Source of the DNA: Diadema setosum | Lineage: Eukaryota; Echinodermata; Echinoidea; Diadematoida; Diadematidae | Assembly (NCBI GenBank): GCA_033980235.1 | Contig: CM067067.1 | Coordinates: 15,434,401-15,498,400 of the forward strand | DNA length: 64,000 nucleotides | Direction: 5' to 3' | Program-made: the position numbers and the translations under genes | In this document: one piece after another, positions 48,948 through 60,824 of the stretch | How the letters are laid out: each line of letters starts with the position of its first letter | Position numbering within the stretch: the stretch's first letter is position 1 | The notes under the pieces: model-generated | Databases searched by the model: none | Told to the model about the DNA's origin: nothing | Seen by the model: only the letters and a program-made list of their open reading frames with translations

Positions 48948-49883
48948 ATAATCAAATTTTAAGTAATTTTAGGAGCGTTCTTTATCATCGAATCGGTTTA
49001 TAAATGAAATTGTGTGAGGATGTATGTTCGTGCATATGTGACAGTGTATATGAGAATGTAAATTCTAAATGTAGATGTGTTAAACATAAAGTTAGCGCTT
49101 ATATGCTGCAGTGATAGTTCGTGCACCATAGCTGCCCTTTTGTAATCTTGTGTAGTTGAAAGTATAGAAGGTCGTAGATGTCTCAAACCAATGTAACATT
49201 TATCATGTCCGAGGAGTAACCAAAACTTCAACAACTAATCAATCCCAGGACACTTTGATATGTCACATTTTACTCACAATACTTCCTCTGATTTTATCAC
49301 AATGGGTATAAATATCAATATCTATTGAAATCCGGCATGCTTTCACAGAACGTCGATATATGAAAAAGCTAACATGCTCTATCACTGCAATGCAACGCGC
49401 CTGCTGTTTTTTTTTTTCTTGTTATCATGTATGTTGAATAGCATAATAATTTTATAGTTCTCTATTCCTACACAGTTGGACGAATGCCAAGAGCATTTTG
49501 CGTTACATCTTTTTATAACTTTGACCTCACCCTATAAAGACAATGATATACGAGCCACAGTTTGCGACATTATCCTGTTTGTCCCCAAGGGCTAACTTTC
49601 TGGCCGGGCAATTCAAACAAATTTGCCTGTGCCTGTACGCTGGCGAAGATAAATTAGGCTGCTAATTGTGCGGCGTAACGACTTCAAACTGTAACGTATA
49701 TGGCTCAATGGCTGCATAAAAATTTTATTACCAGCTTGCTGGAGAAAAACTGATTGGGTCCATCGTTACCGGATGTAATGGAGTATGGAACGCGGGATGA
49801 TGAAATATTGGGACATGAGATCTGATGGGCAATATGCACGAATTCAGCGAACTAGGCCCATTTAAAGGCTGTTGTAACTGGAA
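48948..49883. other. Non-coding DNA, no recognised gene
   Basis: AT-rich sequence with no recognisable feature. Confidence 0.5.
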
Positions 49884-49932
<49 letters not shown>

Positions 49933-49991
49933 CGGTTTGTTGGATGGATAGATATGTAGATAGACAGATAGATCGATCGATAGATAGATAA
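49884..49991. repeat. (GATA)n microsatellite
   Basis: Twelve pure GATA units (49884-49931), then degenerate GATA/GACA/GATC units to 49991. Confidence 0.96.
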
Positions 49992-50720
49992 TTATACTTG
50001 GAAACACAATTCCGTGGCCAGATAGGTAGCCAAGTGATTATATAGATAAATAATGGATTCACTGATAGATAGATAGCCGAGACGATGTTGAAATATCAAC
50101 TATTTTAACATCAGTTAGTAAACTGACAGGTGAAGTGATTTATAAATGCAAAGGTAAGATAGTACATACCGGAAAGATGTAAGGGAGAGAGAGTAAAGTT
50201 ACGAGCAAACTACCAGCTAGCCAAGTTAATAGGTAGATGGATGTAAAATGAGGAGATAATTTTTGTGGCAAAAGACAGCTAGGGACAAGACAGTCATGTA
50301 AACGATTGACTGATTAGATGTCGATGTATTGCGCAGTTGACAGAAGAGTGTCACAGACAAATAGACAGACAGATACTGACAGAATGCTATTATTACCGAA
50401 CACAGGAAACTTTGGCTCTTTATGACTTTAATGTGATTTCAATCCAGTATAATAGAAACAACAACAGCAACAACAATAACAACAGAAGGTTAGTAGGGCC
50501 ATGGAGCTGGTAGAAGTTCCATAGTAGCTAGGGCAGAGGAACCCTGAATATTAAAACGAGTTTCGGAAGAGAAATTGATCATGCATAGGGCAGACAGACA
50601 GACAGACAGACAACCCGACTGATAGACTAGATTACTCGAACAGGGGATGGGGGGGGGGGGGGGTTAAACTGTTGAAAGTGCAACGTCTCTCGATGTTTGA
50701 ATTCACTGGTGTTGATAACA
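49992..50720. other. Non-coding DNA with CAGA repeat and poly-G
   Basis: Contains CAGA repeats (50591-50612) and a run of 15 G (50649-50663). Degenerate TAGATA/CAGACAG motifs are scattered throughout, so much of this may be old GATA-array DNA. Confidence 0.55.
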
Positions 50721-50721
50721 A

Positions 50722-51034
<313 letters not shown>

Positions 51035-51899
51035 TACATACTGCATTACAGAACTTTAGAAATGTCGCCCAGTAGGACAATTACGATGAGAAAATTATAA
51101 AAGTTTAAAGGGTCACACCCATTTTCACGGAACAGTGATAGCAGTCGCATCGCCATTGTTCTATGCAAGTTGGGTTATGTGATGACGTCATCATCTCACT
51201 ACCTTCTCAATGGCAATGGTTTGTACACACATTGATATGAAAATGTTGTCCATAATGCAGCAACTACAGCTAATTTCCCTGAATCTTATTTCTGTTAGCT
51301 TACCATAACCATGGACCTACTATGCCATAACCAATTGAGCAATAATTTGATGCCAGGGGTATGCTAGTTTTCTTTTTATTACTTGATGTTGTAAAAAAAA
51401 AAAGCAGCAACGAGAAACTTGATAAAGATTCAAGGGAGAGTCGATTGGAAATTGACGAGTCAATCACGTCATCACCAGATGTAAGCTACAAAAGTCCCCC
51501 TACTTCCTCATCTTATATGTTCAAATTTGATGACGATACATTTACCATTTTGTGTTGCTGAGTATTACTAACTCAGTAGTTCCCTGACGCCAACTTATTA
51601 CATGGAATGCACTTGCACTTTAAGTACATTGCAGAGGAGCTAGAGATCGCAAGAGAAGAGAAGAAGCAGAGATTGCTCGGTGACGAAGGAGAGATGGCAT
51701 GCGACACCGACGTCGAAAATGCGACACATCCAAGTGAGAAAACGGATAGGAACAAGATATAAGGGAAGCACGTGATGTTCTGGCTATGTTCTGGGTAGGA
51801 AATCTGAGATGGTGTCCGATATTGGGATGAGACAGCAGTAAGAGCTGACGTATGTGAGACTATGATGAGGACATGAAATCGAGACATCGTCAGAAAGGG
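51035..51899. other. Non-coding DNA; 14-bp palindrome with CRE at 51180
   Basis: TGATGACGTCATCA (51180-51193) is a perfect palindrome with a full CRE octamer at its centre, inside sequence whose style (GCCATTG/CAATGGC inverted around it) suggests an old MITE. No termini could be fixed and no gene is recognised. Confidence 0.4.
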
Positions 51900-51946
51900 G
51901 AGGTGGAGGAAGAGGAGGAGGAGGAGGAGGAGGAGGAGGGGCAGGG
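51900..51946. repeat. (AGG)n microsatellite
   Basis: About 45 bp of AGG/GGA repeats; the purine strand is also G-quadruplex prone. Confidence 0.93.
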
Positions 51947-52917
51947 GAGGGAAAGGACCAGATGATGATACTCGTCAGGTGTAAACGATTGGTGAGAGAA
52001 GGGCTCGTCACCAAGGCCGTAGGATAACAGTCGCATGACGGCAGACGTTTTCATAGATTGACGAATGACAGTGACTGCTTTCGGAATGATTGTTTTTCAC
52101 ATCGCAGAATATAGAAGGCTGGTAATGATGAGGCTGTTGCTGATTATCGCCAATGTCATGATGGTATCTATATTTAGTCAGTTCCCATTCCTCGAGTGGG
52201 CGATCGAGGGGAATCGATAATCGACACAGTGGAGGCAAGCTCTGTACGCGCGCAAATCGGGACATGTCAACGCTCGCAATGTGACTTATCTGGCTGCGAA
52301 ATGAATGGGCGTAGCATCTAAATGCGACGTTGAGTTGATGACATGCCAGACGAGATTACCATCTCAGCCTCCTCAGAAATGACCATTACTGAAAGAGTTT
52401 TATATCAATTGCCATGGCAACACTCACAAACGCTGTGCCATTCGCTGATGATGTTGGCAGCGGTGGCTTTGGATCGAGTCGTGTTTATCTTTTCGACAGT
52501 TTGGTAAATCTACGTCGCTGAAGAGAGCGAGATGGAATTTGAAAGGTAAAATGAAAATCATCATGATAATCACCATCCAAATCAGTCCCCTAACCGAAAA
52601 AAAAAGAAAAGAAAAGAAAAAGAAAAAAATCTGAAATGCATTGCAAGGGACATTGACACTACGACGACGTTTTCCGTGTATTTTTTCAGCACCACACAAT
52701 GTCACGCGACAAGACAGAATAATGAATTATATCTCCAACAGTTCTTATGACGTCTCCCTCCCTCCCATCCCCCCCCCCCCTTGTGTGAGTGGGGGAGGAT
52801 TGGGGTGGGATTGGGTCTCCTCATAACACTGAGTAAAGCGGAAAGCTTGTAAATCCACATTTTACTTGATTGAATCGTGGACCTATACATGGTAACTCAT
52901 TCACATAACATTAGGCT
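51947..52917. other. Non-coding DNA, no recognised gene
   Basis: Includes a run of 12 C (52769-52780) and an AAAAG-rich tract (52598-52628). No exon is supported. Confidence 0.5.
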
Positions 52918-52921
52918 TTAA

Positions 52922-53286
52922 AGGCATCATTCACCATTTGCAGATGAAACAAAACCCATGTTTAGTGCTTCAAAGTAGTTATAGTGAGTTAGGGATAGAA
53001 ACAACCAATGTAAAAATGTTGATCAGTATAACCAATGTTAATTATTGTTAACTATACAAAACGTGAACAATAGCTAGAATAAAATTGTTTCTAGAATAAA
53101 CCGTCTACTGTTATGATTTATTGAGAAAAAAATAGTAAAATCTCTTCATGTTTTAGACTTTATTGTTATAATTTTATATGGTACGCTGTTTTGTGATACA
53201 ACTGACATACGCATAATCAATTATGCACCAAATGTGATAACTCGAACATTTCTTGAAATCACTGCTCCCAATTATAAGTAATACCT
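52922..53286 (-). mobile_element. TTAA-flanked MITE, copy C
   Basis: Flanked by TTAA at 52918-52921 and 53287-53290. On the - strand it aligns along its length with copy A: the GGGAGCAGTGAT, GTTCGAGTTATCACAT, CAGTTGTATCACAAAACAG and GAAGCACTAAA blocks are all present. Termini read AGGCATCATTCACC and AGGTATTACTTATA inward, a short imperfect inverted repeat. It has no coding potential. Confidence 0.88.
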
Positions 53287-53290
53287 TTAA

Positions 53291-53888
53291 ACTACGGAAT
53301 ACGTAAATAAAGGAAGCGGGAGATTAGAAGGCGACTTTTCAAAACTCGTCAGTTCGCCTTGTTTACGATATCAAAGCAAGATGGAAGGTGGCTTGGTGTG
53401 GTACATGTAGCTCCATGGTTGAAACTAACCAGGCGTCTTGTGTTGGTACCTGGCTGGTCTCTATGACCTTTTTTTTTTCTTTCTTTCTTTTACCAAGACG
53501 CCCTCTCGTTCTAAACGAGGTATATCTGAAGGAGTTTTAAAAAGTCCCCTTCTGACAAGAAAGCTTTTAACAAGCCCCCCCCCCCCTCCTCTTTCTCGTC
53601 CTAAACAGGGTGCCGTAGAGAGTTTAAAACAAGTGTCGCCTATTCGACGCTCATGTACACAGGCTTCCCAGGCAGAAAGGGAGCTGCTTTCTTGGCGAAC
53701 TCCATTCGTGTTATCGGTTCCTCCAGGGACCTGGGCTGAACGAACGAGTGATTGGCCTGAAACGTATATATATCAGCGGTTGCTGGGCAGCATAATATGT
53801 CTATCGAATATTTTTTTTTTCATAGCTTTCTTTCTTTGTCCCTCGCTCATTTGAGAATATATAAAAAGAGGCCTAACAATGTAATTGC
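53291..53888. other. Non-coding DNA with duplicated CCCTCTCGTTCTAAACG motif
   Basis: A 12-base C run lies at 53575-53586. The motif TCGT(T/C)CTAAAC(G/A)(A/G)GG occurs twice (53507-53520 and 53596-53609) with pyrimidine-rich flanks, suggesting a ~90-bp diverged tandem duplication. No gene is recognised. Confidence 0.45.
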
Positions 53889-53957
53889 TCGTTAGCAATG
53901 ACTTTGCCCTCGCGAGTTTGCGAAGGTAACGTGGCTCATTTCATTGGAAATGAGCAA
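53889..53957. other. Three adjacent short hairpins
   Basis: ATTGCT-CGTT-AGCAAT (from about 53892), then CCTCGC..GCGAAG (about 53909-53926), then GCTCATTTC-ATTG-GAAATGAGC (53934-53955, perfect 9-bp arms) follow in line. The arrangement is suggestive of a structured RNA, but three short stems could also arise by chance in a window this size. Confidence 0.3.
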
Positions 53958-54374
53958 ATCTATCACTTCGACATAAAGTATGGCATTTATATCTTTTATT
54001 CATCTTAAGACATCACTAAGGATCTTATCTGGTGTCCTTCTCTCTCTCTCTCCACTTGAATAGGTTATTATATAAAAAGTTGATTTGTCGTTTGTTCAGC
54101 ATGTCAGTTAATTGGAGGAATGCAAAGTTATACTCCCTGTCAAATTCCAAACGTTCGATCGACTTTGATGATAGATTTGCAGAAGAGTACACATAATGAT
54201 AACCTATTACCACTACAATCATTGATAATTGGGCAACCATCTAAAAGGTTCATTCCATTTGTGTGGAGATAAAATTTACTGGTAATTATCCACTTCGTTG
54301 GTAATTTCTGCCGCTAATTTGCCCCTCTCCTGTGAAGATTGCACTGATCCAGCGCATAAAAAACAAGCACATAC

Positions 54375-54378
<4 letters not shown>
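53958..54378. other. Non-coding DNA, no recognised gene
   Basis: AT-rich; nothing recognised. Confidence 0.5.

Positions 54379-54412
<34 letters not shown>
54379..54412. repeat. (CT)n microsatellite
   Basis: About 34 bp of pure CT. Confidence 0.96.
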
Positions 54413-54417
<5 letters not shown>

Positions 54418-54885
54418 TTTACCATGGTTTATCATGATTTTGCCTCCCTCCCTACGGTCTCAGTTGCACAATTCTTTGAGTCGTAACATCCCCTTTCATT
54501 AGGTAGAGGCAACTCGGAGGTTTGCTAACGCGCTTGCCCCTTGGACAGGTTTGATGGAATTATTTCATGTTGAGAAAAATGCTACCGTAGATGGCGCTTT
54601 TCCGGTAAGCCTACAAGAGATACGATAATCATCTTTCTAGCGTAGCATGTAATGTGTAGTTTTGCTTTCAGCAGCGTCATTTCATACACACTGACAAGAC
54701 AATAGTGACAGTGTTATCACGTTTGTCATTAACTCTAAAAGCAGCGAGTTAAATGTATTTTATCATTTGTGTTTCTTCTATCTTTTCATGAATTAAGATC
54801 ATGTTTTAAGCTGTTTCCTACAATATTGTGTCAGTTCTGAAAACGCATTTTTACCGGACCCACCAGCGTCGTATATCAGTACTTA

Positions 54886-55020
54886 CAGTCAACCTCGCTT
54901 ACACAAGTCGAAGAAAAAAAAAATACCCACGGATAGGTATAGACGTGTGCTGATTCTATTGTGTGAGCGTAAGTCGAGATCACACAAGTCGGAGGAATTC
55001 TATTCAATCGAGACTGGTTG
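54886..55020. mobile_element. TA-flanked element, CAGTCAACCTCGC family
   Basis: The left end CAGTCAACCTCGCTTACACA follows TA (54884-54885). The next stretch, AAGTCGAAG plus poly-A, matches the arrangement inside the 50.7-51.0 kb element (poly-A then CTTAAGTCGA-type sequence). The right end near 55020 (CGAGACTGGTTG then TA) is a degraded inverted match. Internally, (A)CACAAGTCG recurs. Confidence 0.6.
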
Positions 55021-55022
55021 TA

Positions 55023-55774
55023 CCGAAATGATGTTTCCATGGCATTGTTATTTCTCACTAAGAAAAAAAGAGAAGAAAAGAAAAAGATTTTAGCAGAAGC
55101 GATTCAAAATAGTCTGCTTTATGAGATGCAAATGCATTGCAAGTGTCCTAATATACATTTATCATTATATACGTACACAATATTTAAGATTATGCGTTTT
55201 TGTTTTTCCTGGATCAAAACATCGAAAAACAATCTGGGGATTAGTGTTTTCAAACATTACGCGGTATTTTACTGTAAATCTGTTCTCTATCAAAGTATAT
55301 TTTTCACTTGACAGAGACCTTGCCCAATCTTTAACAAAAATACTCTTTGGCAAGTTGCTCGCCCTTAATGTGATGAAACTGGATGTGGAGATTAAAAAAA
55401 ATAACAACAATAACAACACGAAACTACGTTTTCGAATAGTAGACGCAATCTTCAGCTATGATTAATTCTCTTTAGCACAATACAGCACCGTGACGACCGG
55501 GTGGTCAGAAAGAAATCAGTGCGCTATAACCACGTGCACACACACATCGCCAAAATACAACGTTTCGTGTGGAAAGTCAGTGATAATAAGTTGAATCTTG
55601 AACAGCGAGTATGCGTGGTGGCTTCTTGAACACCCCCTCTCCTGCCAAAGCCAAGCCAAGTCAAGCAAAGAAAAACAAAACAAGACCAAACAAAAATATT
55701 AAAGGCTCCAATCATCCTCGCTGGTATTACGTATCGATGATTCAAGGGCATAAGGCTCCTGTAGACCACGTTTA
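55023..55774. other. Non-coding DNA, no recognised gene
   Basis: Overlapping open frames on both strands at 55018-55465 contain homopolymer runs and match no family. Confidence 0.5.
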
Positions 55775-55815
55775 GTCCATCAAGGGAGGTGAGTGCTCAC
55801 CTCCCTGGTCCATCA
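55775..55815. mobile_element. 24-bp palindrome between perfect 8-bp direct repeats (hAT-tip-like)
   Basis: AGGGAGGTGAG, a TG spacer, then CTCACCTCCCT form a perfect palindrome (55783-55806), followed by one G. GTCCATCA flanks it on both sides (55775-55782 and 55808-55815). The arms match those of the 47.89-kb palindrome, but the duplicated octamer differs, so the two were independent insertions rather than copies of one locus. The CCCTG end and the 8-bp duplication fit hAT chemistry. Confidence 0.7.
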
Positions 55816-58800
55816 TTGTGGTGTAGCTTCATACTGCATGGATCTTTCTCTTGGAACATTCTCTATCACAGCAGAGAACAAGCTGACACTACTGCGGAAA
55901 ATGGGTGTCGAAGACAGCACCGAAAGCGTCGTGGTCCTGTTTTCGGGATGTTTTCGGATGGGGGTATTGGAGAGGGGTTTCCAACTCAAGGCAATTGTCT
56001 CTTTCGCTAGTCGTAACGTGCGCGAAAATGCTCAAATCCGATTCATTAATTTATCTATAGCTCCTCTTTCAAACCCTAGCGACATCTACTTTTGGTTTTA
56101 AAAGCGAAAACGCTTAGAGGAAGGGGAGCTTTATCGACGAGTCAGCTCAATTTCTCGTGAAAATAATGGTGTTTTGCCTTTGCGTGCGGATCGATGATAA
56201 CAGAGCTGTTGGCATTTTGCGCGGCTGAGATGAACAAAGATGGTAAAGGTGATAATGCCAGTTTTCTTGTCCAATTTAGAGAGTGAAGAAGACAATGTCG
56301 TCCGATTTGCCTTTTGCGAAAAGTCATCTGGCAACATTACCGAACTCCCTTACACTCCTGCCCCTTCAAGATGGCCCTCATTTGGGCATGCAAGTTGCTG
56401 TCTGCTGATCAAAATGCTCAACCTCCACGAGTCTAAATTTGCCGTAAAGGAGATCATTAAACCACTGTACAATCTTATTTATTACCCTTCCCCGCAGCAT
56501 GGAAGATAACGTGGAAGGCACATCCGAATGACGTCCGGACGTCAGGTCGATCCCAAGTCCACAAAAGCGTCTCGACATATTTCACCGAGTTGTTGTTTAT
56601 GGTTATGTTCGCTGGCTCGCCGGAGGCTGCTGCGTCACGCAAACGATGAGATACGGTGATAAAAGAAACTTTGCAGCTCAGTTTTTCACATGAAAACAAA
56701 CATGGAAACGAGGGAAAGCAGAGCCACATCTCCATCGTGGATATTGGCAGAATGCAAGGGGGAACGGAGCTATTACTGCAGTTATGTAATGACTTTTACT
56801 ATGTACAAGCCAAATGCAGTTAATCAACGAAGTGCGTCCTGGCTTTTATCAAGTATAGAGAAAAAATCGAAATAATTGACATTTGCAGTCAGCAGAACTA
56901 TCATTCGGAAAGTTGCAGCACGTCATGGCAACAGAATTTGCAAAAGTTGAAATACAATAACGGCAATGGTGATTACAACTTTAAATGCCACTTTAAATCA
57001 CCACTACTATTTTTTCTCTGTGTCTGTGTTTGATACATCGATGCAGATTTTAATTGATCCAGGCAGTGTGATTTAAACAAGGAATTACATCTGTTCTTCA
57101 GCTGGTGAACAGTATTACGTATTCTTACGTGAAACACAGGAACATCAGTAGGCCCTAATAAAGAACATTTAACCTTTTTTTCCCAAAAAAGACAGTCACT
57201 GTGTGGCAACAACTCGCCAAACCCCGCAAGTGTAGAAGGACTATTCTATCGCTACTATTCGTTAGTTCTGCATGAACCGTCAAGAGCATTCACGAGGGCT
57301 GGCTTTCTCTCCCCCCTTCCCTTCGCTTTTTTTTTCTTTTTTTTTTGAGAGAGAGAGAGAGAATTGACTGTTCTTGTCAGTCCTTCTCAGCGGCAAAATC
57401 TGATGTGTAATTGGATTGAGATATGCAGGTCTTACGGGAAAATGTAATTCGTAGACTTACACAACCTGTGCATAATGGTGCCGTAATCCATTCTACCTCA
57501 CTTTAAAGCCACTGAAAATATGCCGAAGCGCTTTATCCCCCTCTCTACCCCTCCTTACCTTAAATATAATCCATACATACGTATCAAGCAGTTCATGGGA
57601 TATAGGTCAAAGCGGGTATAGTGAGGGTTAGTACACTGACTGTATGATTTAAGCTCGCCATTGTACCAAATCACATGATGTAGCCCATGTTTTATTGTTC
57701 GCCAATAAGCTTATGTGTTTGAACGAATATTCCATCGACTCGACCACATTTCAGAAAAAAAATGCTCAGAAGAGTGACTAAAAATACGAATCACTAGCTG
57801 AAAAGTGTCAGTAAAAGTTGGTGACACTCACAGATTAAACTGGTGGGTTCTTATAAAAGAAAAAAAAAAACAGACAAGTACAGAATGAAAAGATTATTCC
57901 CAGCGTTCAACCAGTAAAATTTTGAATGAGCCCAAAAGTAACTAACAACATAACACAGAACTTCTCACAAGACATTTTCAGACAAATGTCAAAATATCTT
58001 CAAGAAACTCACACTTCCCTCAGATCTTATCTTCAGCTTGGACTGAAATTTGATTGTGAACTAAACAGAAAAAGAATGAAACATTTGCCAATAGTCAAAG
58101 GCACCTAGAACTGTGCAAACTCATGTAAACTGGCATAAGTACTCAGAATGTCTCACCAGTCATTTTGACAAGTTCGGGAATTGTGAGAAATTTTGATTGG
58201 AATCTTCCATTTTGTAATTCGTCGGGAATATGACTGCAATTTGAGTAGAAAATAAAATAAAAGACAGTGCAGAGAAAGAGAGAGTGAGAGAGGTGATTTT
58301 GTGAAGTGTCTGAAATACAGTACAGTCACCTCGAATCTTGAGTATTAATCTTGGTAATGAGAAGGCGGAGAAGGGAATATCACGCTTACAGTATACATTT
58401 GCTTGGTGACGAGTATACATATATGGGCTTCAGAGCTTTTCGTCCGCGCATTCACAAATGTCACGCCTGATTTGGGAGATATGAGATTCTCATTGCATTT
58501 TTATTCCAATATCCGGTGGTCAGTTAATCTTAATTTCAATCATTGCCGTTAATCCCATTATGTTGAAGGCGCGTCGTCAGCCACAAATAGGGACTGGGTG
58601 CCCGTCGAATTATTGACTACCTGTTCTGATAGGCCTGCATGTGACTAATGCAAGGCGTACTGGATGAGAGAGGGTATTGACATAATAATGCATGCTCATT
58701 AGGTGGATAGTCGATCTGATACATTATATGCTATTGGGTTCCATCTTGCGACTGCCGACTCAGCGGGGGATACATAGAATATCAGCTAATATATAAGATG

Positions 58801-58825
58801 GAAAGCTCTTTCATCTATTATTTGT
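55816..58825. other. Non-coding DNA, no recognised gene
   Basis: Overlapping frames at 55793-56101 and 56240-56578 are the longest here, on both strands, without known domains. A GA run next to poly-T lies at 57325-57362. At 58324 a TACAGTCACCTCG sequence resembles a lone end of the CAGTCAACCTCG family. Confidence 0.45.
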
Positions 58826-58856
58826 GTGTTACTACTAATTCAACCACCACCACAAC

Positions 58857-59042
58857 ATAATAAATCTACTACTGACGATGATGATGAAATAATAACTATA
58901 GTAATACTACTACTAGTAGTAGTAGTAAGTAGTGATAATAATAATAATAAAATAAAACTATATAGCTTTATCAATTATAGTGATAATGATATTGTGATTA
59001 TGATAACAATGTTAATGATAATAATGATGATAATAATAACAC
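58857..59042. repeat. Degenerate (TAA/TGA/TAG)n region
   Basis: Trinucleotide-rich DNA including a perfect palindromic ACTACTACT-AGTAGTAGT segment (about 58906-58923) and ATAATAATAA runs. Confidence 0.9.
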
Positions 59043-59467
59043 TTATACTACTGAAATCATGATACAAACGATATTAACATCTGTTACAGTAATAACATGA
59101 AATTACATTTATGAAGATATCAAAAATACGAAAGTGACGATACTTGGCATCATTATCAACAAAATCCTCATTTATGTGTTACTGTCACTTTTGTTCATAT
59201 CGTTATCATGTTTGTTTAGTGGCTCAGTTTCATTTAACCACAGGAAGTATAAAGAGAAGATAATTCATAGAAAAAAAAGGTAATTCATGGTTAGAATGAG
59301 AGAAGCTCATTATAGATATAAAGATAATCAATGTTATTTCTACTACGACTTTATTACCATCAGGTTTGTATCAACATCGAAAAAAAAACATAAAATATAT
59401 ATTATATATATATACATATACATGTTTACATATATATATAAACAATACACATTATGAACATGTGATA

Positions 59468-59484
59468 AACACACACACACACAT

Positions 59485-59550
<66 letters not shown>

Positions 59551-59580
59551 GTATGTGTGTGTGTGTGTATTTGTGTGTTT
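59468..59580. repeat. Self-complementary (CA)n-(TA)n-(TG)n array
   Basis: CA repeats (59468-59499), TA repeats (59500-59550) and TG repeats (59551-59580) form a near-perfect inverted repeat of about 110 bp. Even a T interruption in the CA arm has an A counterpart in the TG arm, though at a slightly shifted position. Confidence 0.95.
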
Positions 59581-60446
59581 AATAGCAAGGAAATGAATAG
59601 CAAGCCAAAAAAAAAAAAAAAAAAAAGAAGACAGTTATCAGTAACGTCGTCACTCTCCGTTTCCTGTGGAGCCAATCAACTATAATCCCCCTCTCATGAA
59701 TATGATACGGTGTAATCATTGCCCATACTGGAAAACAGAAAACGGAGATGTGGTCAGATATTAGCTCCGCTTTTGTGGTTCCTTCATATATCACATCTTG
59801 AATCGCTCAAAGTAATGACATCGGACATGAAAACTATTGTGCCAAATTACGACTAGAATTGATGGCTTGTTTTTGTACCTGGGGGCTTTTTTATTATTTT
59901 CTTTTGAGTAAGAAGACTTATGTTCTTTTTGTTCTAACGATGTATCACTGACAGAAATAAGTAAGGCCACTCGTCTCTCACAAATTAGAATGAAAAGCGT
60001 GCTTTTTCTGGACGAACGTAGATCGCTTTGACTCTCATCAATGGTTTCCATGGTCCTTTTCCTACATGTCCTAAATGTCAAAGTCAAGGAACTTTTTTCC
60101 TTTCTGCTGTTAAATAGGACACGATTTGATATTTAGGTCAGTTGACGTCATCAGGGGTGGGAGTGGCTCATGACGATTATTTGTGTCAGGTTTTTGTAAA
60201 CATTTAAGTTCCTGAATTTTACTGTCTCCCCCCGCTTGCTTTTCGCTGTCTCTTGTCTGTTTTATTTTGGATTAACGCAGCAACGTCAAAAAAGCACAAC
60301 TCAATACTCAACACTCAATCTACTTATCATTTATCTGCTTAACTATCCATCTATCTATCTACTCTATTATGCATAAAATTTTACATGTATACTTATTTAT
60401 TCCTTCATTTGTATATTACAGAAATATATTTATTATAATAGAGATA
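59581..60446. other. Non-coding DNA, no recognised gene
   Basis: Starts with a run of 20 A (59607-59626). A TATC/ATCT-rich tract lies at 60345-60362. No gene is recognised. Confidence 0.5.
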
Positions 60447-60447
60447 A

Positions 60448-60449
<2 letters not shown>

Positions 60450-60518
<69 letters not shown>
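60450..60518. repeat. (CA)n-(TA)n microsatellite
   Basis: CA array (60450-60497) joined to a TA array that directly abuts the MITE to its right. Confidence 0.97.
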
Positions 60519-60762
60519 GAAGAGTTTGTTTGCAAAAACCGATAAGTCCATTTTTGAAGATTTTGAAGTACGGTCTCGGTCATAAAATACAAAATAATAC
60601 CTTTTAAATGATATATTGGTCACTACATATAGAGGTATATTTTTGAAGTTATGGTCAAAAGAAGCAAAATTTTACTTATTATTATCTTTATTTTTCTTGA
60701 CCTTTAATCGCAAATATCTCCATTTGACAAATATGGACTTATCGGTTTTTGCAAACAAACTC

Positions 60763-60765
<3 letters not shown>
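60519..60765. mobile_element. MITE with perfect 32-bp inverted repeats, inside TA microsatellite
   Basis: The left end starts GAAGAGTTTGTTTGCAAAAA and continues CCGATAAGTCCA (60519-60550). The right end (60734-60765) is its exact complement over all 32 bases. TA repeats flank both sides, so the insertion target was TA or a TA microsatellite. The 183-bp interior has no coding potential. Perfect terminal repeats suggest a young insertion. Confidence 0.95.

Positions 60766-60816
<51 letters not shown>
60766..60816. repeat. (TA)n microsatellite
   Basis: About 51 bp of pure TA between two MITEs. Confidence 0.97.
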
Positions 60817-60819
<3 letters not shown>

Positions 60820-60824
60820 GACTA

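Noticed and set aside
51180..51193. CRE-containing palindrome as a regulatory site
   Set aside because: No gene nearby and the octamer is expected about once per window by chance on both strands.
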